In this document: piece by piece, positions 7,009 through 10,261 of the stretch | How the letters are laid out: the number at the start of each line of letters is the position of its first letter | Position numbering within the stretch: the first letter of the stretch is position 1 | Source: Desulfobacula sp. | GTDB taxonomy: Bacteria > Desulfobacterota > Desulfobacteria > Desulfobacterales > Desulfobacteraceae | DNA length: 10,261 nt | Direction of reading: 5' to 3' | NCBI GenBank assembly: GCA_027858355.1 | Contig: JAQICW010000003.1 | Span: 1-10,261, forward strand | The notes under the pieces: model-generated | Databases searched by the model: none | Told to the model about the DNA's origin: nothing | What the model saw: the letters and a program-made list of their open reading frames with translations, nothing else | Position numbers and translations under genes: made by a program

Positions 7009-9018
7009 ATGTTTAAAAAAATACTTATCGCCAATCGTGGTGAAATTGCAGTCCGGGTCATCAAAACATGCAAGCGCATGGGAATTGAAACTTTGGCAGT
7101 TTATTCCGATGCAGATCAGTTTTCCTGCCATACCCTAATTGCAGATGGTTCTGTCTGTCTGGGAGATCCCCGCTCCAGCAAGTCCTATCTCTCCCATGAA
7201 AAAATCATCCAGGCTGCCAGGGATAATAATTGTGATGCCATTCATCCCGGATATGGGTTTTTATCGGAAAATGAGATATTTGCCCAGGCTGTGAAAGATG
7301 CAGGCCTGACCTTCATAGGCCCCCCGCCCTCTGCCATTGCCCTTCTTGGAGACAAAATCGCCTCGAAAAAAGTTGCAGAAAAAGCAGGGATGCCCACGGT
7401 TCCAGGATATTCCAATCCCATTGCCCATGAAGCTGAGGCCCTGGCCCAGGCAGAAGAGATCGGATATCCCGTGATCTTGAAACCAGCTGCCGGCGGCGGG
7501 GGAAAGGGCATGCATATTGTTATTTCGCAGGATAAGCTGCCGGCTGCCCTTGCCCAGTCCCGGCAGGAGGCAAAAAAAGCCTTTGGAAGTGATAAAATTT
7601 TACTGGAGCGTTATATTTCAGCTCCCCGGCACATTGAAATACAGATCATGGCCGACAGCTTTGGCAATGCCATCTATCTGGGGGAAAGGGAGTGCTCTAT
7701 CCAGCGCCGGTATCAGAAGATCATTGAAGAAGCCCCTTCCGTGGCAGTGACCCCTGAATTGAGAAAACAGATGGGAGAAGCTGCCTGTAATCTTGCTAAA
7801 CAGGCAGGGTACACTAATGCCGGCACCGTAGAATTCATGCTGGACCAGGATGGAAAATTTTATTTCCTGGAAATGAACACCCGGCTCCAGGTGGAGCATC
7901 CGGTGACCGAATTGATCACCGGCCTTGACCTGGTGGAACTTCAATTGCAGATAGCCTCCGGCCAGCCCCTTCCCATCACCCAGGAACAGGTTTCTCTCAA
8001 TGGGTGGGCCATGGAAGCCAGAATCTGTGCAGAAGATTCTGGAAAGGATTTTGTTCCCTCCACCGGGATGATTACAAGGTATGCCGAACCTAAGGGGAAA
8101 AATGTCCGGGTTGACAGCGGATTTCACGCCGGGAGCCGGATCAGCATTTATTATGATTCCCTCATGGCCAAGGTAATTGCCTGGGGAGAAACCAGGGAAG
8201 CGGCAAGGCAAACCCTGGTGGATGCCTTAAACGGCTATCATGTTGAAGGCCCTTTAACAAATATTGATTTTGCCAATGCCATTTTAAACCATCCTTTGTT
8301 CGTGGAAGGCCAATTGTCAACAGACTTTATTGCTGAAAACATGGAAGCCTTGTTAAACAGGTCTGATCCCCCTGCCTATCAGCTACATTATATGGTTCTG
8401 GCGGCAGCCCTTGTCCATCACAACCGACGGAACCTTGTGGTTGAATCCCTCAAGCCCATGGCATCCAATGTGGGCGGTCAAAAGGAAAAGATTCATCCCA
8501 TTGCCTATATGGTCAAGGCAGGCGCTGATATTCTGTCTGTCAGGCTTGAACCGGGCAAAGAGACCCATCACTGGACCATCATGGTTGAAGACCGGCAATA
8601 CCAGGTTGAGACACCGGAATTTGAATTTTACCGGCGCAGGATCAAATTATTGATTAATGGCCAAACCCATCGGTTCCGACTTCAAAACCAGGGCAGTTTT
8701 CTGTGGGCGGCATTCTGCGGCATCACCCGGACCATTGAGATCTATGATCCCAAGGAATGGGAGTTGATCTCCCATATGCCCATTCCGGTTAAACACAGGC
8801 CGGATAATGTACTGGAATGCCCCATGCCCGGCCTGGTGGTGGATATACGGGCCAAAAAAGGGGACAAGGTATACAGGGGACAGGAATTGATCATCCTTGA
8901 ATCCATGAAAATGGAAAGCGGTGTGGCCTCTCCCTGTGATGGTGAAATAGCAGAGGTTTTGGTTAACATCGGCCAGGCCGTTGAATCAGGAGACATATTG
9001 ATCAATTTTGTCATATAA
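7009..9018 (+). CDS. Biotin-dependent acyl-CoA carboxylase, biotin carboxylase and biotin carrier subunit (PccA-like)
   Basis: This subunit carboxylates its own biotin with ATP and bicarbonate and passes it to the carboxyltransferase encoded just upstream. The 669 residues contain a biotin carboxylase domain (about 1-445: ILIANRGEIAVR at the start, Gly-rich ATP-grasp loop GGGGKGMH at 162-169, and MNTRLQVEHPVTE at 289-301), a middle region (about 456-595) like the BT domain that joins the two subunits in propionyl-CoA carboxylases, and a biotinyl domain (about 602-669) with ESMKM and the biotin-accepting Lys634, 35 residues from the end. The BT region and total length favour a PCC-type holoenzyme over the shorter acetyl-CoA carboxylase AccC or the actinobacterial 590-residue type. 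All catalytic motifs look intact. A biotin ligase must be supplied from elsewhere. A 49-nt gap without a hairpin leads to purE. Confidence 0.93.
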   Translation: MFKKILIANRGEIAVRVIKTCKRMGIETLAVYSDADQFSCHTLIADGSVCLGDPRSSKSYLSHEKIIQAARDNNCDAIHPGYGFLSENEIFAQAVKDAGLTFIGPPPSAIALLGDKIASKKVAEKAGMPTVPGYSNPIAHEAEALAQAEEIGYPVILKPAAGGGGKGMHIVISQDKLPAALAQSRQEAKKAFGSDKILLERYISAPRHIEIQIMADSFGNAIYLGERECSIQRRYQKIIEEAPSVAVTPELRKQMGEAACNLAKQAGYTNAGTVEFMLDQDGKFYFLEMNTRLQVEHPVTELITGLDLVELQLQIASGQPLPITQEQVSLNGWAMEARICAEDSGKDFVPSTGMITRYAEPKGKNVRVDSGFHAGSRISIYYDSLMAKVIAWGETREAARQTLVDALNGYHVEGPLTNIDFANAILNHPLFVEGQLSTDFIAENMEALLNRSDPPAYQLHYMVLAAALVHHNRRNLVVESLKPMASNVGGQKEKIHPIAYMVKAGADILSVRLEPGKETHHWTIMVEDRQYQVETPEFEFYRRRIKLLINGQTHRFRLQNQGSFLWAAFCGITRTIEIYDPKEWELISHMPIPVKHRPDNVLECPMPGLVVDIRAKKGDKVYRGQELIILESMKMESGVASPCDGEIAEVLVNIGQAVESGDILINFVI

Positions 9019-9067
9019 ACAAATATTTAACTTTTAACTGAAACTTAATACTTAAAGGAGATAGACA

Positions 9068-9541
9068 ATGGGTAAAGTAATAATAATCATGGGATCAAAA
9101 AGCGATCTTAAGTGGTGCGAAAAAATCCAGGAAAATCTGGAGAAACTGGGAGTGGAAAGCATAATGCGGGTGGCTTCTGCCCATAAAGTCCCGCTAAAGT
9201 GTTATGAACTGATTAAAGACTATGAAAAACAAGGGGTGGTTTTTATTACAGTTGCAGGAAGAAGCAATGCCCTCAGTGGCTTTACCGATGCACAGACCTT
9301 TTGTCCGGTCATAGCCTGCCCGCCCTACAGCGATAAATTTGCCGGGGCAGATGTTTACTCCAGCCTGAGGATGCCCTCTGCTGTTGCACCTATGACTGTT
9401 TTGGAACCGGCCAATGCCGCCCTGGCTGCGGCAAAAATTATAGCCCTGTCCGATGACCAGGTCAAAAAGAAGGTAGAGGCGTACCAGAAAACAGCAAAAG
9501 ATGCATTGGAAACAGATGACATGGATGTTTGCAATGGGTAG
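9068..9541 (+). CDS. purE: Class II PurE: phosphoribosylaminoimidazole carboxylase (AIR carboxylase)
   Basis: This enzyme makes CAIR from AIR in purine synthesis. The 157 residues start with IIIMGSKSDL (5-14). Two marks point to class II, the AIR carboxylase that uses CO2 directly, as in Treponema denticola and the animal PAICS domain, rather than the common bacterial N5-CAIR mutase. They are SAHK at 37-40 (class I has SAHR) and AGRSNALS at 63-70 (class I has AGGAAHLPG), followed by CPPYSD and SSLRMPSAVAPMTVL. If so, PurK is not needed for this step. AAAGGAG lies 7 nt before the ATG. It overlaps the next gene by 8 nt (9534-9541), which suggests coupled translation with purC. Confidence 0.92.
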   Translation: MGKVIIIMGSKSDLKWCEKIQENLEKLGVESIMRVASAHKVPLKCYELIKDYEKQGVVFITVAGRSNALSGFTDAQTFCPVIACPPYSDKFAGADVYSSLRMPSAVAPMTVLEPANAALAAAKIIALSDDQVKKKVEAYQKTAKDALETDDMDVCNG

Positions 9542-10261
9542 TGTAAAGGATTTTCAAATATTACAGGAAGCTTTGATGGACACTCCGGGACGGGCAAGGT
9601 TTACCTTTTCCGACCGCTATTCCATTTTTGACTGGGGTGAGATGCCGGATAATATCCAACATAAAGGAGCTGCTATTGCATTGCTGGGTGCCTATTTTTT
9701 TGAAAAACTGGAAAAACAAGGTATACCAACCCATTACCTTGGCCTGGTAGAAGAGGGTATTGTCAAACAACTGTCCCAGGTTAAAAAACCTGTGAACGTC
9801 ATGGAAGTTGAATTGCTTAGAATAATTCCCCCTAAGTCCAATGGTAAGGAGTATGATTATTCAGGTTATGCAAAAGAAAAGTCAACCTTCCTTATTCCCC
9901 ATGAGGTTATTTACAGAAAGTGTTTACCTCCCGGCAGCAGTGTTTTCAAACGCCTTGAAAATGGCCAGATAACACCGGAGGATTTAGGCCTTAAGGAAAT
10001 GCCCGTGCCGGATCAAAAATTTGATAAACCCATCATTGATGTTTCCACCAAGCTGGAAATCACCGATCGTTATATAAACTGGAACGAAGCAGGACAGATT
10101 TCAGGGCTGAGCAAAGATGAAATCACCAGCCTCAAAGAGCTTACCTGTCTTATTAATGATATGATAACCACTGAATTTTTAAGCATCGGCCTGGTGAATG
10201 AAGATGGTAAAATAGAGGTCGGTTTTGACAAATTCAGACGGTTGATGCTTGTGGATGTTCT
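9534..10261 (+). CDS. purC: SAICAR synthetase-like protein, 3' end outside window (partial)
   Basis: This gene is open from ATG 9534 to the edge (242 complete codons, no stop). Its product should join CAIR with aspartate using ATP, the step after PurE. The start is chosen because MGSVKDF resembles the N-terminus of archaeal-type PurC. The ATG at 9576 has a better ribosome site (AGGAAG) but would drop this conserved opening. Recognisable segments are FSDRYSIFDWGEMPD (about residues 25-39), HKGAA, GAYFFEKLE, the long GIPTHYLGL strand, and near the right edge a strand-like VGFDKFRRLMLVDV, which matches the LVLVDE region before the GTPDE motif. The SDRYS/DWG version with its longer chain resembles haloarchaeal PurC more than the 237-residue E. 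coli enzyme. The tight overlap with purE supports the function. Confidence 0.85.
   Translation, partial: MGSVKDFQILQEALMDTPGRARFTFSDRYSIFDWGEMPDNIQHKGAAIALLGAYFFEKLEKQGIPTHYLGLVEEGIVKQLSQVKKPVNVMEVELLRIIPPKSNGKEYDYSGYAKEKSTFLIPHEVIYRKCLPPGSSVFKRLENGQITPEDLGLKEMPVPDQKFDKPIIDVSTKLEITDRYINWNEAGQISGLSKDEITSLKELTCLINDMITTEFLSIGLVNEDGKIEVGFDKFRRLMLVDV

Noticed and set aside
7618..8211. 197-residue minus-strand ORF opposite the biotin carboxylase domain
   Set aside because: The plus-strand frame holds all catalytic motifs, and the antisense product shows no domain pattern.
5453..9018. Na+-pumping glutaconyl-CoA or methylmalonyl-CoA decarboxylase
   Set aside because: The carboxyltransferase is partnered by an ATP-dependent biotin carboxylase with an intact ATP-grasp domain, and no membrane beta subunit gene is nearby, so this is a carboxylase.
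1..10261. CRISPR arrays, insertion sequences, tRNA or rRNA genes, phage or toxin-antitoxin modules
   Set aside because: No regularly spaced repeats, transposase motifs or RNA gene patterns were seen on either strand.

Overview
The window looks like chromosomal DNA of a strictly anaerobic bacterium, most plausibly a Desulfobacterota (sulfate-reducing deltaproteobacterial) lineage. This is an inference from gene content: a 6-oxocyclohex-1-ene-1-carbonyl-CoA hydrolase (bamA type) typical of anaerobic aromatic degraders, a ferredoxin-dependent 2-oxoacid oxidoreductase, and moderate GC with strong AGGAG ribosome sites. No taxonomic marker RNA is present.

Layout. 1-460 (minus strand, running off the left edge) is the 5' part of a DNA methyltransferase-like gene. 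It is frameshifted and appears to have lost its SAM-binding motif I while keeping the DPPY motif. From about 490 rightwards every gene is on the plus strand. Two small proteins of the DUF2294/MpsC (YbcI-like) type, one canonical (738-1094) and one divergent (1335-1682), are separated by a strong intrinsic terminator (1190-1230). The divergent one is followed after 35 nt by bamA (1718-2857). A hairpin with a T-run (2887-2925) separates bamA from a tight four-gene run: iorA and iorB (2960-5412, ATGA overlap), a biotin-dependent acyl-CoA carboxylase carboxyltransferase (5453-7000) and its biotin carboxylase/BCCP subunit (7009-9018). A class II purE (9068-9541) overlaps a purC-like SAICAR synthetase (9534 to the right edge).

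How it may fit together. IorAB oxidises aryl pyruvates from Phe, Tyr or Trp to arylacetyl-CoA with reduction of ferredoxin. Phenylacetyl-CoA can feed the anaerobic benzoyl-CoA pathway, in which BamA opens the alicyclic ring. The carboxylase could handle propionyl-CoA or acetyl-CoA made during amino-acid or acyl-CoA oxidation. A role in aromatic amino acid or aromatic acid catabolism is therefore an attractive reading of 1718-9018, but no benzoyl-CoA reductase or dienoyl-CoA hydratase gene is in the window to prove it. The purEC pair is housekeeping purine synthesis and probably unrelated, although no terminator separates it from the carboxylase.

I found no clear new defence or mobile system. 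The observations most worth checking are a Cys-to-His replacement in the first ferredoxin cluster of IorA, a Leu at the substrate-specificity position of the carboxyltransferase, the decayed methylase, and the placement of bamA away from other bam genes.
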